Shown here: in pieces, positions 62,267-64,000 of the stretch
Position numbering within the stretch: the stretch's first letter is position 1
How the letters are laid out: every line of letters starts with the position of its first letter
Assembly (NCBI RefSeq): GCF_009389715.1
Contig: NW_024068240.1
Coordinates: 62,001-126,000 of the forward strand
DNA: 64,000 nucleotides
Direction of reading: 5' to 3'
Origin: Phoenix dactylifera
Taxonomy: Eukaryota; Streptophyta; Magnoliopsida; Arecales; Arecaceae
Made by a program: the position numbers and the translations under genes
Notes under the pieces: generated by a model
What the model was told of the DNA's origin: nothing
Database searches by the model: none
The model's input: only the letters and a program-made list of their open reading frames with translations

Positions 62267-63169
62267 GTTCAGCGCCGGCCCTCGGCTCCCTTGACTTCTA
62301 TCAGCTCCCCTTGGCCTTTTGCCCAGTAGGGAATTGACATCCTCGGGCCATTTCTACTGGCCACCGGGCAAAGGAAGTTCCTGGTCGTCTCCATCGACTA
62401 TTTCACAAAGTGGGTGGAAGCTGAGCCCCTCGCCTGGATCACTGAGCAGAAGATGCGGGATTTCGTCTGGAAGTCCATTATCTGCAGATTCGGGCTTCCC
62501 CGCATCCTTATCTCTGACAACGGTCGCCAGTTCGACAACATCCACTTCAGGGAGTTCTGCTCCGAGCTTGGCATTGACCATCGCTTCACCTCGGTCGCGC
62601 ACCCTCAGACGAACGGAGAAACCGAGGTAACAAACCGTACTATTTTGCAGGGTCTCAAAGCCAGGCTCGACAAATCCAAAGGACAATGGGTCGAAGACCT
62701 ATACAATGTCCTGTGGGCTTACCGGACCACGTTCCGCGTCCCCACCGGCGAGACCCCCTTCAACCTAACATATGGGACGGAGGCCGTCATTCCACTAGAG
62801 ATTGGGCTCCCCTCTCCAAGAGTCGAGCACCACGATGCCAGCTCCAACTCTTCGCAGCTCAGAGGCAACCTCGACCTGATCGAGGAAACAAGGGAGGTCG
62901 CCCGAGTGCGTATGGCAAGGTACCAGCAAAAGACAGCTCAGTACTACAACGCCAGGGTCAAAGTCAAATCTTTCAGACCAGGGGACCTTGTCTTCAGAAG
63001 AGCTGAAGCCTCCCGACCAACTGAGCAGGAGAAGCTGGCCCCGAATTGGGAAGGACCATACCGAGTCACGCGCATCCGCCGACCCGGGACTTATAAGCTA
63101 GAGTCCCTAGACGGGACTCCCATTCCGCGGAGTTGGAGCTCTGAAAATCTCCGCGTGTACCACCAGTAG
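62267..63169 (+). pseudogene. gag-pol of outer copy X, second part: integrase core and C-terminus
   Basis: Resumes the X frame after the nested element. The DDE residues are visible: Asp in SIDYFTKWVE, Asp in ISDNGRQF and Glu in NGETEVTNRT. A GPY-type C-terminal module follows (FRPGDLVFRR...NWEGPYRVTRI), and the frame ends SSENLRVYHQ with a stop at 63167-63169. A TAG at 62327-62329 replaces the Trp codon present in copy Y (AQWGIDILG). Confidence 0.92.
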
Positions 63170-63508
63170 AACTCTAAGGGGTTCCCCATTATTCAACCAT
63201 TGAATTTCATTCCATGAATTTCATTTCACAATAAACTGATGGTTTGCATGCTTATTCCAAGCTCACCAATTCTCTTGATTATCTCATGCCATCAGGATTA
63301 TTCTTCCCTGACCACGGTTGGGATGCCCCGGTGCCTCGGGATAATGGAGTACCTACGCGGGGTCCCTGAAGATGTTCGTGAGTTCGTGGCGCGCTCTCCA
63401 CCGGCAACGAGCTCGGCTCATTCTTCTACCCTGACCACGGTCAGGATGCCCCACCACAACGGGATGCCCTGATTCGTCGGGATGGCCCGAGACGTCGGGG
63501 TGCGGTCT
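63170..63508 (+). other. 3' untranslated region of gypsy copy X, proximal part
   Basis: Non-coding between pol and the tandem array. It contains repeated CTGACCACGGT(T/C)(G/A)GGATGCCCC motifs at about 63308 and 63430 and further GGGATG(C/G)CC variants, apparently older relatives of a second short repeat. Confidence 0.6.
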
Positions 63509-64000
63509 TAAGTGACCGGACGAGCTCGACTCGTGCTCCATCGACTATTGAGTAGCGGTCCTCTCTGACCGGACGAGCTCGGCTCGTGCTCCATCGACTA
63601 CTGAGTAGCGGTCCTCTCTGACCGGACGAGCTCGGCTCGTGCTCCATCGACTATTGAGTAGCGGTCCTCTCTGACCGGACGAGCTCGGCTCGTGCTCCAT
63701 CGACTATTGAGTAGCGATCCTCTGACCGGACGAGCTCGGCTCGTGCTCCATCGACTACTGAGTAGCGGTCCTCTGACCGGACGAGCTCGGCTCGTGCTCC
63801 ATCGACTACTGAGTAGCGGTCCTCTCTGACCGGACGAGCTCGGCTCGTGCTTCATCGACTATTGAGTAGCGGTCCTCTGACCGGACGAGCTCGGCTCGTG
63901 CTCCATCGACTACTGAGTAGCGGTCCTCTCTGATCGGACGAGCTCGGCTCGTGCTCCATCGACTATTGAGTAGCGGTCCTCTCTGACCGGACGAGCTCGG
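63509..64000 (+). repeat. 53-bp tandem array in the gypsy 3' UTR
   Basis: About nine and a half units starting with AGTAGCGGTCCTCT at 63551, 63604, 63657, 63710, 63761, 63812, 63865, 63916 and 63969. The spacing is 53 bp, or 51 bp in units that lack one CT. Each unit carries the perfect hairpin ACGAGC-TCG-GCTCGT. The array runs off the window, so its full length and the 3' LTR are unknown. Confidence 0.95.

Larger units (their letters stand above)
50984..64000 (+). mobile_element. Ty3/gypsy retrotransposon, Tat-like (dual RNase H), outer copy X; runs off the window
   Basis: Order: 5' LTR (50984-52274), primer site, gag-pol in one frame (52309-56829, resumed 62267-63169), then a 3' UTR with a tandem array to the window end. 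The 3' LTR is not in view, so its target duplication cannot be checked. Pol has protease, reverse transcriptase, a first RNase H, a second RNase H after a linker, and integrase. The second RNase H marks the Tat/Ogre-type lineage. The integrase gene is interrupted by a nested copy of the same family (56830-62261). In-frame stops at 53803-53805 and 62327-62329 make it non-functional as it stands. Confidence 0.93.

Noticed and set aside
63509..64000. CRISPR-like regular array
   Set aside because: Units are contiguous without unique spacers and sit in a plant retrotransposon 3' UTR; it is a tandem repeat.

Overview
The window is plant nuclear DNA. Genes are split by long AT-rich introns, exons are GC-rich, and the intergenic space is full of plant-type retroelements. 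The SPL gene has the layout of the rice SPL14/Arabidopsis SPL9 group, and the GC-rich first exons and homopolymer runs suggest a monocot with a large, intron-rich genome. A palm would fit, but the species cannot be fixed from the sequence alone.

Four protein-coding genes can be rebuilt exon by exon with consistent phase. (1) 2406-10492 (+): an SBP-box transcription factor of the SPL9/SPL14 type, 3 exons, 372 aa, with a miR156 target site in the last exon. (2) 12065-16234 (-): a GPATCH11-like G-patch protein, 4 exons, 252 aa. (3) 20035-27735 (-): a CDK5RAP3/C53 homologue of the UFMylation and ER-phagy machinery, 10 exons, 571 aa, carrying three Ile-x-Trp-(Asp/Asn) ATG8/UFM1-binding-type motifs. 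(4) 41452-44219 (+): a plant O-fucosyltransferase-family type II membrane protein, 5 exons, 538 aa. The genes have no evident shared pathway; they are ordinary neighbours separated by 1.6-14 kb.

Between and inside the genes are small mobile elements, several with target-site duplications readable by eye. They include a Pack-MULE-like element in a CDK5RAP3 intron (10-bp duplication), two tRNA-derived SINE copies in introns, three TRIM elements (one with intact LTRs, primer site and a 5-bp duplication, one with a nested MITE), a short non-autonomous copia-like LTR element, a 5'-truncated LINE (13-bp duplication), and other LINE RNase H fragments.

From 50984 to beyond the window end lies a Ty3/gypsy element of the dual-RNase H (Tat-like) type: 1.29-kb LTR, gag-pol in one frame, and a 3' UTR with a 53-bp tandem array. 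Its integrase gene is split by a second, defective copy of the same family (56830-62261). That copy is flanked by a 5-bp duplication (CCAAT), and both its ends are U5 ends in opposite orientation. Its left end is an R-U5 inverted copy folded back on itself. The structure reads as reverse transcription in which minus-strand strong-stop DNA self-primed by snap-back, and the resulting U5/U5 cDNA was still integrated. This is the most unusual feature of the window.
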